From NCBI RefSeq assembly GCF_051014445.1, contig NC_135141.1, positions 8,122,001-8,186,000 on the forward strand: 64,000 bases of DNA, read 5' to 3'. A model generated the notes under the pieces. It saw only the letters and a list, made by a program, of their open reading frames with translations, did not search any database and was not told the DNA's origin. This DNA comes from Colletes latitarsis. Its lineage: Eukaryota > Arthropoda > Insecta > Hymenoptera > Colletidae. The translations under genes and the position numbers were made by a program. Numbering within the stretch: the first letter of the stretch is position 1; each line of letters begins with the position of its first letter. Positions 13,901 to 28,999 of this stretch are shown here, one piece after another.

Positions 13901-16900
13901 AGGTCTGGGTTAGGTCTGGTTCATGCCCGCATCTGACTCATGATTTTGCTTTTTCCGCATACTTCTTGGCCAGATCCTGGGTTTCTTCGGGTTTGAATCA
14001 GGTCATCATGTGGTACCACACTGAAGAAATCAATTAAACCTGGTTTCGACCAATATTTTACAGGATAACACCTGTTAGGTCTGTTTTACGTCTGGGATAT
14101 GCCCGCATCTGGCTCATGATTTTGTCTTCTTCGCATACTTGTTGGCCAGATCGTGGGTTTTTTCGTGTTCGGATCACGTAGTAATGTGGTGCCACACTGA
14201 TACAGACAAATAAACCTGGTTTCAATCAATATTTTATAGGATAACACCGGATAGGTCTGTGATACGACTGGGATATGCCCGCATCTGGCTTATACTTCCG
14301 CCTTTTTCGAAAACTTGTTGGCCAGATCCCGGGGTTTCTTCGGGTTTGAATCACGAAGGAATGTGGTACCACACTGAAGAAGTCAATTAAACCTGGTTTC
14401 GATCAATATTTTATAGGATAACACCGGTTAGGTCTGGGTTAGGTCTGGGTTATGCCCGCATCTGGCTCATGATTTTGCCTTTTCCGCATACTTTTTGGCC
14501 AGATCCCGTGTTTGTTCTGGTTTCAATCACGTAGTAATGTGGTACCACCCTGAAACAGACAAATAAACCTGGTTTCAATCAATACTTTATAGGATAACAC
14601 CGGTTAGGTCTGGGTTAGATCTGGGTTATGCACGCATCTGGCTCATGATTTTGCCTTTTTCGCAAACTTGTTGGCCAGATCCTAGGGTTTCTTCGGGTTT
14701 GGATCACGTAGCAATGTGGTACCACATTGAAACAGTCAATTGAACCTGGTTTCGATCAATATTTTATAGGATAACACCGGATAGGTCTGGGTTAGGTCTG
14801 GTTCATGCCCGCATCTGACTCATGATTTTGCTTTTTCCGCATACTTCTTGGCCAGATCCTGGGTTTCCTCGGGTTTGAATCACGTAATCATGTGGTACCA
14901 CACTGAAGAAATCAATTCAACCTGGTTTCGACCAATATTTTACAGGATAACACCTGTTATGTCTGTGTTACGTCTGGGATATGCCAGCATCTGGCTCATG
15001 ATTTTGTCTTCTTCGCATACTTGTTGGCCAGATCGTGGGTTTTTTCGTGTTCGGATCACGTAGTAATGTGGTGCCCCACTGATACAGACAAATAAACCTG
15101 GTTTCAATCAATATTTTATAGGATAACACCAGATAGGTCTGTGATACGACTGGGATATGCCCGCATCTGGCTTATACTTCCGCCTTTTTCGAAAACTTGT
15201 TGGCCAGATCCCGGGGTTTCTTCGGGTTTGAATCACGAAGTAATGTGGTACCACACTGAAGAAGTCAATTAAACCTGGTTTCGATCAATATTTTATAGGA
15301 TAACACCGGTTAGGTCTGGGTTAGGTCTGGGTTATGCCCGCATCTGGCTCATGATTTTGCCTTTTCCGCATACTTGTTGGTCAGATCCCGGGTTTTATCT
15401 GGCTCGAATCGCGTAGTAATGTTGTACCACACAGAAACAGACAAATAAACCAGGTTTCAAATAATATTTTATAGGATAACACCGGTTAGGCCTGTGTTAC
15501 GTCTGGGATATGCCCGCATCTGGCTCTTGATTTTGCCATGTCGGCAGACTTTTTGGCCAGATCCCGTGTTTGTTCTAGTTTCAATCACGTAGTAATGTGG
15601 TACCACCCTGAAACAGACAAATAAACCTGGTTTCAATCAATATTTTATTGGATAACACCGGTTAGGTCTGGGTTAGATCTGGGTTATGCACGCATCTGGC
15701 TCATGATTTTGCCTTTTTCGCAAACTTGTTGGCCAGATCCTGGGGTTTCTTCGGGTTTGGATCACGTAGTAATGTGGTACCACATTGAAACAGTCAATTA
15801 AACCTGGTTTCGATCAATATTTTATAGGATAACACCGGATAGGTCTGGGTTAGGTCTGGGTCATGCCCGCATCTGGCGCATGATTTTGCTTTTTCCGCAT
15901 ACTTCTTGGCCAGATCCTGGGTTTCTTCGGGTTTGAATCACGTAATCATGTGGTACCACACTGAAGAAATCAATTAAACGTGGTTTCGACCAATATTTTA
16001 CAGGATAACACCTGTTAGGTCTGTGTTACGTCTGGGATACGCCCGCATCTGGCTCATGATTTTGCCTTTTTCGCAAACTTGTTGGCCAGATCCTGGGGTT
16101 TCTTCGGGTTTGGATCACGTAGTAATGTGGTACCACATTGAAACAGTCAATTAAACCTGGTTTCGATCAATATTTTATAGGATAACACCGGATAGGTCTG
16201 GGTTAGGTCTGGGTCATGCCCGCATCTGGCGCATGATTTTGCTTTTTCCGCATACTTCTTGGCCAGATCCTGGGTTTCCTCGGGCTTGAATCACGTAGTC
16301 ATGTGGTACCACACTAAAGAAGTCAATTAAACCTGGTTTCGATCAATATTTTATAGGATAACACCGGTTAGGTCTGGGTTAGGTCTGGGTTATGCCCGCA
16401 TCTGGCTCATGATTTTGCCTTTTCCGCATACTTGTTGGTCAGATCCCGGGTTTTATCTGGCTCGAATCGCGTAGTAATGTTGTACCACACAGAAACAGAC
16501 AAATAAACCTGGTTTCAATCAATATTTTATAGGATAACACCGGTTAGGTCTGGGTTAGGTCTGGGATATGCCCGCATCTGGCTTATACTTTCGCCTTTTT
16601 CGAAAACTTGTTGGCGAGATCTCGGGGTTTCTTCGTGTTTGGATCACGTAGTAATGTGGTACCACGTTGAAACAGTCAATTAAACCAGGTTTCGATGCAT
16701 ATTTTATAGGATAACACCGGATAGGTCTGTGATAGGACTGGGATATGCCCGCATCTGGCTTATACTTCCGCCTTTTTCGAAAACTTGTTGGCCAGATCCC
16801 GGGGTTTCTTAGGGTTTGAATCACGAAGTAATGTGGTACCACATTGAAACAGTCAATTAAACCAGGTTTCGATCCATATTTCAGAGGATAACAGCGGATA

Positions 16901-19900
16901 GGTCTGTGTTACGACTGTGATATGCCCGCAACTGGCTCATGATTTTGCATTGTCCGCATACTTGTTGGCCAGATCCCGTGTGTTTTCTGGTTTCAATCAC
17001 GTAGTAATGTGGTACCACATTGAAGAAGTCAACTAAACCTGGTTTCAATCAATATTTTATAGGATAACACCGGTTAGGTCTGGGTTAGGTCTGGTTCATG
17101 CCCGCATCTGGCTTATGATTTTGCTTTTTCCGCATACTTCTTGGCCAGATCGTGGGTTTCTTCGGGTTTGAATCAGGTCATCATGTGGTACCACACTGAA
17201 GAAATCAATTAAACCTGGTTTCGACCAATATTTTACAGGATAACACCTGTTAGGTCTGTGTTACGTCTGGGATATGCCCGCATCTGGCTCATGATTTTGC
17301 CTTTTTCGCAAACTTGTTGGCCAGATCCAGGGTTTCTTCGGGTTTGAATCACGTAATCATGTGGTAACACACTGAAGAAGTCAATTAAACCCGGTTTCGA
17401 TCAATATTTTATAGGATAACACCTGTTAGGTCTGTGTTACGTCTGCGATATGCCCGCATCTGGCTCATGATTTTGCCTTGTCCGCATACTTGTTGGCCAG
17501 GTCCCGTGTGATTTCTGGTTTCAATCACGTAGTAATGTGGTACCACACTGAAACAGACAAATAAACCTGGTTTCAATCAATATTTTATTGGATAACACAG
17601 GTTAGGTCTGGGTTAGGTCTGGGTCATGCACGCATCTGGCTCATGTTTTTGCCTTTTTCGCAAACTTGTTGTCCAGATTCTGGGTTTCCTCGGGCTTGAA
17701 TCACGTAGTCATGTGGTACCACACTAAAGAAGTCAATTAAACCTGGTTTCGATCAATATTTTATAGGATAACACCGGTTAGGTCTGGGTTAGGTCTGGGT
17801 TATGCCCGCATCTGGCTCATGATTTTGCCTTTTCCGCATACTTGTTGGTCAGATCCCGAGTTTTATATGGCTCGAATCGCGTAGTAATGTTGTACCACAC
17901 AGAAACAGACAAATAAACCAGGTTTCAAATAATATTTTATAGGATAACACCGGTTAGGCCTGTGTTACGTCTGGGATATGCCCGCATCTGGCTCTTGACT
18001 TTGCCTTTTTCGCAAACTTGTTGGCCAGATCCTGGGGTTTCTTTGGGTTTGGATCACGTAGTAATGTGGTACCACATTGAAACAGTCAACTAAACCTGGT
18101 TTCGATCAATATTTTATAGGATAACACCGGATAGGTCTGGGTTAGGTCTGGTTCATACCCGCATCTGGCTTATGATTTTGCTTTTTCCGCATTCTTCTTG
18201 GCCAGATCGTGGGTTTCTTCGGGTTTGAATCAGGTCATCATGTGGTACCACGCTGAAGAAATCAATTAAACCTGGTTTCGACCAATATTTTACAGGATAA
18301 CACCTGTTAGGTCTGTGTTACGTCTGGGATATGCCCGCATCTGGCTCATGATTTTGTCTTCTTCGCATACTTGTTGGCCAGATCGTGGGTTTTTTCGTGT
18401 TCGGATCACGTAGTAATGTGGTGCCACACTGATACAGACAAATAAACCTGGTTTCAATCAATATTTTATAGGATAACACCGGATAGGTCTGTGATACGAC
18501 TGGGATATGCCCGCATCTGGCTTATACTTCCGCCTTTTTCGAAATCTTGTTGGCCAGATCCCGGGGTTTCTTCGGGTTTGAATCACGAAGGCATGTGGTA
18601 CCAAACTGAAGAAGTCATTAAACCTGGTTTCGATCAATATTTTATAGGATAACACCGGTTAGGTCTGGGTTAGGTCTGGGTTATGCCCGCATCTGGCTCA
18701 TGATTTTGCCTTTTCCGCATACTTTTTGGCCAGATCCCGTGTTTGTTCTGGTTTCAATCAAGTAGTAATGTGGTACCACCCTGAAACAGACAAATAAACC
18801 TGGTTTCAATCAATATTTTATAGGATGACACCGGTTAGGTTACGGGTTAGATCTGGGTTATGCACGCATCTGGCTCATGATTTTGCCTTTTTCGCAAACT
18901 TGTTGGCCAGATCCTAGGGTTTCTTCGGGTTTGGATCATGTAGTAATGTGGTACCACATTGAAACAGTCAATTAAACCTGGTTTCGATCAATATTTTATA
19001 GGATAACACCGGATAGGTCTGGGTTAGGTCTGGTTCATGCCCGCATCTGACTCATGATTTTGCTTTTTCCGCATACTTCTTGGCCAGATCCTGGGTTTCT
19101 TCGGGTTTGGATCACGTAATCATGTGGTACCACACTGAAGAAATCAATTAAACCTGGTTTCGACCAATATTTTACAGGATAACACCTGTTAGGTCTGTGT
19201 TACGTCTGGGATATGCCCGTATCTGGCTCATGATTTTGTCTTCTTCGCATACTTGTTGGCCAGATCGTGGGTTTTTTCGTGTTCGGATCACGTAGTAATG
19301 TGGTGCCCCACTGATACAGACAAATAAACCTGGTTTCAATCAATATTTTATAGGATAACACCGGATAGGTCTGTGATACGACTGGGATATGCCCGCATCT
19401 GGCTTATAATTCCGCCTTTTTCGAAAACATGTTGGCCAGATCCCGGGGTTTCTTCGGGTTTGAATCACGAAGTAATGTGGTACCACACTGAAGAAGTCAA
19501 TTAAACCTGGTTTCAATAAATATTTTATAGGATAACACCGGTTAGGTCTGGGTTAGGTCTGGGTTATGCCCGCATCTGGCTCATGATTTTGCCTTTTTCG
19601 CAAACTTGTTGGCCAGACCCTGGGGTTTCTTCGGGTCTGGATCACGTAGTAATGTGGTACCACATTGAAACATTCAATTAAACCTGGTTTCGATCAATAT
19701 TTTATAGGATAACACCGGATAGGTCTGGGTTAGGTCTGGGTCATGCCCGCATCTGGCTCATGATTTTGCCTTTTTCGCAAACTTGTTGGCCAGATCCAGG
19801 GTTTCTTCGGGTTTGAATCACGTAATCATGTGGTACCACACTGAAGAAATCAATTAAACCTGGTTTCGACTTATATTTTACAGGATAACACCTGTTAGGT

Positions 19901-20400
19901 CTGTGTTACGTCTGGGATATGCCCGCATCTGGCTCATGATTTTGTCTTCTTCGCATACTTGTTGGCCAGATCGTGGGTTTTTTCGTGTTCGGATCACGTA
20001 GTAATGTGGTGCCACACTGATACAGACAAATAAACCTGGTTTCAATCAATATTTTATAGGATAACACCGGTTAGGTCTGGGTTAGGTCTGGGATATGCCC
20101 GCATCTGGCTTATACTTTCGCCTTTTTCGAAAACTTGTTGGCCAGATCCCGGGGTTTCTTCGGGTTTGAATCACGAAGTAATGTGGTACCACATTGAAAC
20201 AGTCAATTAAGCCAGGTTTCGATCCATATTTCAGAGGATAACAGCGGATAGGTCTGTGTTACGACTGTGATATGCCCGCAACTGGCTCATGATTTTGCAT
20301 TGTCCGCATACTTGTTGGCCAGATCCCGTGTGTTTTCTGGTTTCAATCACGTAGTAATGTGGTACCACATTGAAGAAGTCAACTAAACCTGGTTTCAATC
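11000..20400 (+). repeat. Satellite subfamily with CGTAATCATG, TTTTACAGG and GAAAACTTG variants
   Basis: This stretch is enriched in monomers with diagnostic variants: ATTTTACAGGATAACACC, CTTATACTTCCGCC with TTTCGAAAACTTG, TGTGATACGACTGGG, ATTGGATAACACAGG and CCTCGGGCTTGAATC. Strings of these recur, for example 12.7-13.06 kb against 14.65-15.0 kb (offset 1939, eleven monomers plus 3). The same strings return at 60-63.4 kb, and a short piece recurs at 41.2-42.5 kb and 45.3-46.6 kb. Limits are approximate. It contains no gene. Confidence 0.65.
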
Positions 20401-23400
20401 AATATTTTATAGGATAACACCGGTTAGGTCTGGGTTAGATCTGGGTTATGCCCGCATCTGGCTCATGATTTCGCATTTTTCTTCATACTTGTTGGCCTTA
20501 TCCTGGGTTTTTTCGTGTTTGAATCACGTAGTAATGTGGTACCACACTGAAGAAGTCAATCAAACCTGGTTTCGATCAATATCTTATAGGATAACACCGG
20601 TTAGGTCTGGGTTAGGTCTGGGTTATGCCCGCATCTGTCTCATGATTTTGCCTTTTGCGCATACTTGTTGGTCAGATCCCGGGATTTATCTGGCTCGAAG
20701 CGCGTAGTAATGTGGTACCACACAGAAACAGACAAATAAACCTGGTTTCGATCAATATTTTATAGGATAACACCTGTTATGTCTGTGTTAGGTCTGGGAT
20801 ATGCCCGCATCTGGCTCATGATTTTGCCTTGTCCGCATACTTGTTGGGCAGATCCCGTGTGTTTTCTGGTTTCAATCACGTAGTAATGTGGTACCACCCT
20901 GAAACAGACAAATAAACTTGATTTGAATCAATATTTTGTAGGATAACACCGGTTAGGTCTGGGTTAGATCTGGGTTATGCCCGCATCTGGCTCACGATTT
21001 TGCATATTTCGCATACTTGTTGGCCTGATCCTGGGTTTTTTCGTGTTTGAATCACGTAGTAATGTGGTACCACACTGAAGAAGTCAATCAAACCTGGTTT
21101 CGATCAATATTTTATAGGATAACACCGGTTAGGTCAGGGTTAGATCTCGTTTATGCCCGCATCTGGCTCATGATTTTGCCTATTTCGCAAACTTGTTGGC
21201 CAGATCCTGGGTTTCTTCGGGTTTGAATCACGTAGTCATGTGTTACCACACTCAGGAAGTCAATTAAACCTGGTTTCGATCAATATTTTATAGGATGACA
21301 CCGGTTAGGTCTGGGTTAGGTCTGGGTTATGCCCGCATCTGGCTCATGATTTTGCTTTTTCCGCATACTTGTTGGTCAGATCCCGGGTTTTTTCTGGTTT
21401 GAATAACGTAGCAATGTGGTACCGAACAGAAACAGACAAATAACCCTGGTTTCAATCAATATTTTATAGGATAACACCGGTTAGGTCTGGGTTAGGTCTG
21501 GGTTATGCCCGCATCTGGCTCATGATTTTGCTTTTTCCGCATACTTGTTGGTCAGATCCCGGGTTTTTTCTGGTTTGAATAACGCAGTAATGTGGTACCA
21601 CACAGAAACAGACAAATAACCCTGGTTTCAATCAATATTTTATAGGATAACACCGGTTAGGTCTGGGTTAGGTCTGAGTCATGCCCGCATCTGGCTCATG
21701 ATTTTGCTTTTTCCGCATACTTGTTGGCCAGATCCTGGGTTTCTTCGGGTTTGAATCACGTAATTATGTGGTACCACACTGAAGAAGTCAATTAAACCTG
21801 GTTTCGACCAATATTTTATAGGATATCACCGGTTAGGTCTTTGTTACGTCTGGGATATGCCCGCATCTGGCTTCTGATTCTGCCTTGTCCGCTGACTTTT
21901 TGACCAGATCCCGTGTTGGTTCTGGTTTCAATCACGTAGTAATGTGGTACCACCCTGAAACAGACAAATAAACCTGGTTTCAATCAATATTTTATAGGAT
22001 GACACCGGTTAGGTCTGGGTTAGGTCTGGGTTATGCCCGCATCTGGCTCATGATTTTGCTTTTTCCGCATACTTGTTGGTCAGATCCCGGGTTTTTTCTG
22101 GTTTGAATAACGTAGTAATGTGGTACCACACATAAACAGACAAATAACCCTGGTTTCAATCAATATTTTACATGATAACACCGGTTAGGTCTGGGTTAGA
22201 TCTGGGTTATGCCCGCATCTGGCTCATGATTTTGCCTTTTTCGCAAACTTGTTGGCCAGATCCTGTTTCTTCGGGTTTGAATCATGTAATCATGTGGTAC
22301 CACACTGAAGAAGTGAATTAAACCTGGTCTCGATGAATATTTTAAAGGATAACACCTGTTAGTTCTGTGTTACGTCTGGGATATGCCCGCATCTGGCTCA
22401 TGATTTTGCCTTGCCCGCATACTTGTTGGCCAGATCCCGTGTGTTTTCTGGTTTCAATCACGTAGTAATGTCGTACCACACTGAAACAGCCAAATAAACC
22501 TGGTTTCGATCAATATTTTATAGGATAACACCGGTTAGGTCTGGGTTAGGTCGGGGTTATGCCCGCATCTGGCTCATGATTTTGCCTTTTCCGCATACTT
22601 GTTGGTCAGATCCCGGGTTTTATCTGGCTCGAATCGCGTAGTAATGTGGTACCACACAGAAACAGACAAATAAACCAGGTTTCAAATAATATTTTATAGG
22701 ATAACACCGGTTAGGCCTGTGTTACGTCTGGGATATGCCCGCATCTGGCTCTTGATTATGCCTTGTCCGCAGACTTTTTGGCCAGATCCCGTGTTTGTTC
22801 TGGTTTCAATCACGTAGTAATGTGGTACCACCCTGAAACAGACAAATAAACCTGGTTTCAATCAATATTTTATAGGATAACACCGGTTAGGTCTGGGTTA
22901 GATCTGGGTTATGCCCGCATCTGGCTCATGATTTTGCCTTTTTCGCAAACTTGTTGGTCAGATCCCGGGTTTTTTCGTGTTTGGATCACGTAGTAATGTG
23001 GCACCACACTGAAGAAGTCAATCAAACCTGGTTTCGATCAATATTTTATAGGATAACACCGGTTAGGTCTGGGTTAGGTCTGGGTTATGCCCGCATCTGT
23101 CTCATGATTTTGCCTTTTCCGCATACTTGATGGTCAGATCCCGGGATTTATCTGGCTCGAAGCGCGTAGTAATGTGGTGCCACACAGAAAGAGACAAATA
23201 AACCTGATTTCGATCAATATTTTATAGGATAACACCTGTTATGTCTGTGCTAGGTCTGGTTTATACCCGCATCTGGCTCATGATTTTGCCTTTTTCGCAA
23301 ACTTGTTTGCCATATCCTGGGTTTCTTCGGGTTTGAATCACGTAGTCAGGTGGTACCACACTCAGGAAGTCAATTAAACGTGGTTTCGATCAATATTTTA

Positions 23401-26400
23401 TAGGATGACACCGGTTAGGTCTGGGTTAGGTCTGGGTTATGCCCGCATCTGGCTCATGATTTTGCATTGTCCGCATACTTGTTGGTCAGATCCCGGGTTT
23501 TTTCTGGTTTGAATCACGTAATTATGTGGAACCACACGGAAGAAGTCAATTAAACCTGGTTTCGACCAATATTTTATAGGATAACACCGGTTAGATCTGG
23601 GTTAGGTCGGGGTTATGCCCGCATCTGGCTCATGATTTTGCCTTTTCCGCATACTTGTTGGTCAGATCCCGAGTTTTATCTGGCTCGAATCGCGTAGTAA
23701 TGTGGTACCACACAGAAACAGACAAATAAACCAGGTTTCAAATAATATTTTATAGGATAACACCGGTTAGGCCTGTGTTTCGTCTGGGATATGCCCGCAT
23801 CTGGCTCTTGATTATGCCTTGTCCGCAGACTTTTTGGCCAGATCCCGTGTTTGTTCTGGTTTCAATCACGTAGTAATGTGGTACCACCCTGAAACAGACA
23901 AATAAACCTGGTTTCGATCAATATTTTATAGGATAACAACGGTTAGGCCTGGGTTAGGTCTGGGTTATGCCCGCATCTGGCTCATGATTTTGCCTTTTTC
24001 GCAAACTTGTTGGCCAGATCCAGGGTTTCTTCGGGTTTGAATCACGTAATCATGTGGTAACACACTGAAGAAGTCAATTAAACCCGGTTTCGATCAATAT
24101 TTTATAGGATAACACCTGTTAGGTCTGTGTTACGTCTGGGATATGCCCGCATCTGGCTCATGATTTTGCCTTGTCCGCATACTTGTTGGCCAGATCGCGT
24201 GTGTTTTCTGGTTTCAATCACGTAGTAATGTGGTACCACACTGAAACAGACAAATAAACCAGGTTTCAATCAATATTTTATGGGATAACACAGGTTAGGT
24301 CTGGGTTAGGTCTGGGTTATGCCCGCATCTGTCTCATGATTTTGCCTTTTCCGCATACTTGTTGGTCAGATCCCGGGATTTATCTGGCTCGAAGCGCGTA
24401 GTAATGTGGTACCACACAGAAACAGACAAATAAACCTGGTTTCGATCAATATTTTATTGGATAACACCTGTTATGTCTGTGTTAGGTCTGGGTTATGTCC
24501 GCATCTGGCTCATGATTTTGCATTTTTCGCATACTTGTTGGCCTGATCCTGGGTTTTTTCGTGTTTGAATCACGTAGTAATGTGGCACCACACTGAAGAA
24601 GTCAATCAAACCTGGTTTCGATCAATATTTTATAGGATAACACCGGTTAGGTCTGGGTTAGGTCTGGGTTATGCCCGCATCTGTCTCATGATTTTGCCTT
24701 TTCCGCATACTGGTTGGTCAGATCCCGGGATTTATCTGGCTCGAAGCGCGTAGTAATGTGGTACCACACAGAAACAGACAAATAAACCTGGTTTCGATCA
24801 ATATTTTATAGGATAACACCGGTTAGGTCTGGGTTAGATCTGGGTTATGCACGCATCTGGCTCATGATTTTGCCTTTTTCGCAAACTTGTTGGCCAGATC
24901 CTGGGGTTTCTTCGGGTTTGGATCACGTAGTAATGTGGTACCACATTGAAACAGTCAATTAAACCTGGTTTCGATCAATATTTTATAGGATAACACCGGT
25001 TAGGTCTGGGTTAGGTCTGGGTCATGCCCGCATCTGGCTCATGATTTTGCTTTTTCCGCATACTTCTTGGCCAGATCCTGGGTTTCTTCGGGTTTGAATC
25101 ACGTAATCATGTGGTACCACACTGAAGAAATCAATTAAACCTGGTTTCGACCAATATTTTACAGGATAACACCAGTTAGGTCTGTGTTACGTCTGGGATA
25201 TGCCCGCATCTGGCTCATGATTTTGTCTTCTTCGCATACTTGTTGGCCAGATCGTGGGTTTTTTCGTGTTCGGATCACGTAGTAATGTGGTGCCACACTG
25301 ATACAGACAAATAAACCCGGTTTCAATCAATATTTTATAGGATAACACCGGTTAGGTCTGGGTTAGGTCTGGGATATGCCCGCATCTGGCTTATACTTTC
25401 GCCTTTTTCGAAAACTTGTTGGCGAGATCCTGGGGTTTCTTCGTGTTTGGATCACGTAGTAATGTGGTACCACATTGAAACAGTCAATTAAACCAGGTTT
25501 CGATGCATATTTTATAGGATAACACCGGATAGGTCTGTGATACGACTGGGATATGCCCGCATCTGGCTTATACTTCCGCCTTTTTCGAAAACTTGTTGGC
25601 CAGATCCCGGGGTTTCTTCGGGTTTGAATCACGAAGTAATGTGGTACCACATTGAAACAGTCAATTAAACCAGGTTTCGATCCATACTTCAGAGGATAAC
25701 AGCGGATAGGTCTGTGTTACGACTGTGATATGCCCGCAACTGGCTCATGATTTTGCATTGTCCGCATACTTGTTGGCCAGATCCCGTGTGTTTTCTGGTT
25801 TCAATCCCGTAGTAATGTGGTACCACATTGAAGAAGTCAACTAAACCTGGTTTCAATCAATATTTTATAGGATAACACCGGTTAGGTCTGGGTTAGATCT
25901 GGGTTATGCCCGCATCTGGCTCATGATTTCGCATTTTTCGCATACTTGTTGGCCTGATCCTGGGTTTTTTCGTGTTTGAATCACGTAGTAATGTGGTTCC
26001 ACACTGAAGAAGTCAATCAAACCTGGTTTCGATCAATATTTTATAGGATAACACCGGTTAGGTCTGGGTTAGGTCTGGGTTATGCCCGCATCTGTCTCAT
26101 GATTTTGCCTTTTGCGCATACTTGTTGGTCAGATCCCGGGATTTATCTGGCTCGAAGCGCGTAGTAATGTGGTACCACACTGAAGAAGTCAATCAAACCT
26201 GGTTTCGATCAATATTTTATAGGATAACACCGGTTAGGTCTGGGTTAGATCTCGTTTATGCCCGCATCTGACTTATGATTTTGCCTTTTTCGCAAACTTG
26301 TTGGCCAGATCCTGGGTTTCTTCGGGTTTGAATCACGTAGTCATGTGGTACCACACTCAGGAAGTCAATTAAACCTGGTTTCGATCAATATTTTATAGGA

Positions 26401-26409
26401 TGACACCGG

Positions 26410-26420
26410 TTAGGTCTGGG
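26410..26420 (+). repeat. Monomer with a single 11-mer (165-bp monomer)
   Basis: GGTTAGGTCTGGG runs directly into TTATGCCCGC, so exactly one 11-bp unit is missing. The same loss is at 32207-32217 in the paralogous block, and a similar loss is at 60313-60323 (followed by ACATGCCC). The loss explains why the large block period is 33 x 176 minus 11. Confidence 0.9.
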
Positions 26421-27591
26421 TTATGCCCGCATCTGGCTCATGATTTTGCTTTTTCCGCATACTTGTTGGTCAGATCCCGGGTTTTTTCTGGTTCGAATAA
26501 CGTAGTAATGTGGTACCACACAGAAACAGACAAATAACCCTGGTTTCAATCAATATTTTATAGGATAACACCGGTTAGGTCTGGGTAAGGTCTGGGTTAT
26601 GCCCGCATCTGGCTCATGATTTTGCTTTTTCCGCATACTTGTTGGTCAGATCCCGGGTTTTTTCTGGTTTGAATAACGCAGTAATGTGGTACCACACAGA
26701 AACAGACAAATAACCCTGGTTTCAATCAATATTTTATAGGATAACACCGGTTAGGTCTGGGTTAGGTCTGGGTCATGCCCGCATCTGGCTCATGATTTTG
26801 CTTTTTCCGCATACTTGTTGGCCAGATCCTGTGTTTCTTCGGGTTTGAATCACGTAATTATGTGGTACCACACTGAAGAAGTCAATTAAACCTGGTTTCG
26901 ACCAATATTTTATAGGATATCACCGGTTAGGTCTTTGTTACGTCTGGGATATGCCCGTATCTGGCTTCTGATTCTGCCTTGTCCGCTGACTTTTTGACCA
27001 GATCCCGTGTTGGTTCTGGTTTCAATCACGTAGTAATGTGGTACCACCCTGAAACAGACAAATAAACCTGGTTTCAATCAATATTTTATAGGATAACACC
27101 GGTTAGGTCTGGGTTAGATCTGGGTTATGCCCGCATCTGGCTCATGATTTTGCCTTTTTCGCAAACTTGTTGGCCAGATCCAGGGTTTCTTCGGGTTTGA
27201 ATCACGTAATCATGAGGTAACACACTGAAGAAGTCAATTAAACCTGGTTTCGATCAATATTTTATAGGATAACACCTGTTAGGTCTGTGTTACGTCAGGG
27301 ATATGCCCGCATCTGGCTCATGATTTTGCCTTGTCCGCATACTTGTTGGCCAGATACCGTGTGTTTTCTGGTTTCAATCACGTAGTAATGTGGTACCACA
27401 CTGAAACAGAAAAATAAACCTGGTTTCAATCAATATTTTATGGGATAACACAGGTTAGGTCTGGGTTAGGTCTGGGTCATGCCCGCATCTGGCTCATGCT
27501 TTTGCCTTTTTCGCAAACTTGTTGTCCAGATCCTGGGTTTCTTCGGGCTTGAATCAGGTAGTAATGTGGTACCACACTGAAGAAGTCAATC

Positions 27592-28647
27592 AAACCTGGT
27601 TTCGATCAATATTTTATAGGATAACACCGGTTAGGTCTGAGTTAGATCTGGTTTATGCCCGCATCTGGCTCATGATTTTGCCTTTTCCGCAAACTTGTTG
27701 GCCAGATCCTGGGTTTCTTCGGGTTTGAATCACGTAGTCATGTGGTACCACACTCAGGAAGTCAATTAAACCTGGTTTCGATCAATATTTTATAGGATGA
27801 CACCGGTTAGGTCTGGGTTAGGTCTGGGTTATGCCCGCATCTGGCTCATGATTTTGCTTTTTTCGCATACTTGTTGGTCAGATCCCGGGTTTTTTCGGGT
27901 GTGGATCACGTAGTAATGTGGCACCACACTGAAGAAGTCAATCAAACCTGGATTCGATCAATATTTTATAGGATAACACCGGTTAGGTCTGGGTTAGGTC
28001 TGGGTTATGCCCGCATCTGTCTCATGATTTTGCCTTTTCCGCATACTTGTTGGTCAGATCTCGGGATTTATCTGGCTCGAAGCGCGTAGTAATGTGGTAC
28101 CACACAGAAAGAGACAAATAAACCTGGTTTCGATCAATATTTTATAGGATAACACCGGTTAGGTCTGAGTTAGATCTGGTTTATGCCCGCATCTGGCTCA
28201 TGATTTTGCCTTTTCCGCAAACTTGTTGGCCAGATCCTGGGTTTCTTCGGGTTTGAATCACGTAGTCATGTGGTACCACACTCAGGAAGTCAATTAAACC
28301 TGGTTTCGATCAATATTTTATAGGATGACACCGGTTAGGTCTGGGTTAGGTCTGGGTTATGCCCGCATCTGGCTCATGATTTTGCTTTTTTCGCATACTT
28401 GTTGGTCAGATCCCGGGTTTTTTCGGGTGTGGATCACGTAGTAATGTGGCACCACACTGAAGAAGTCAATCAAACCTGGATTCGATCAATATTTTATAGG
28501 ATAACACCGGTTAGGTCTGGGTTAGGTCTGGGTTATGCCCGCATCTGTCTCATGATTTTGCCTTTTCCGCATACTTGTTGGTCAGATCTCGGGATTTATC
28601 TGGCTCGAAGCGCGTAGTAATGTGGTACCACACAGAAAGAGACAAAT
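27592..28647 (+). repeat. Tandem duplication of three monomers (2 x 528 bp)
   Basis: 27592-28119 and 28120-28647 look identical, sharing the rare GGTCTGAGTTAGATCTGG, TTTTCGGGTGTGGATC, CCTGGATTCGATC and CAGATCTCGGG variants. Only one version exists in the paralogous block at 33.4-33.9 kb, so this duplicated after (or was lost from) the larger block duplication. Confidence 0.85.
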
Positions 28648-28999
28648 AAACCTGGTTTCGATCAATATTTTATAGGATAACACCTGTTATGTCTGTGTTA
28701 GGTCTGGTTTATGCCCGCATCTGGCTCATGATTTTGCCTTTTTCGCAAACTTGTTTGCCAGATCCTGGGTTTCTTCGGGTTTGAATCACGTAGTCATGTG
28801 GTACCACACTCAGGAAGTCAATTAAACCTGGTTTCGATCAATATTCTATAGGATGACACCGGTTAGGTCTGGGTTAGGTCTGGGTTATGCCCGCATCTGG
28901 CTCATGATTTTGCTTTTTCCGCATACTTGTTGGTCAGATCCCGTGTGTTTTCTGGTTTCAATCACGTAGTAATGTGGTACCACATTGAAGAAGTCAATT

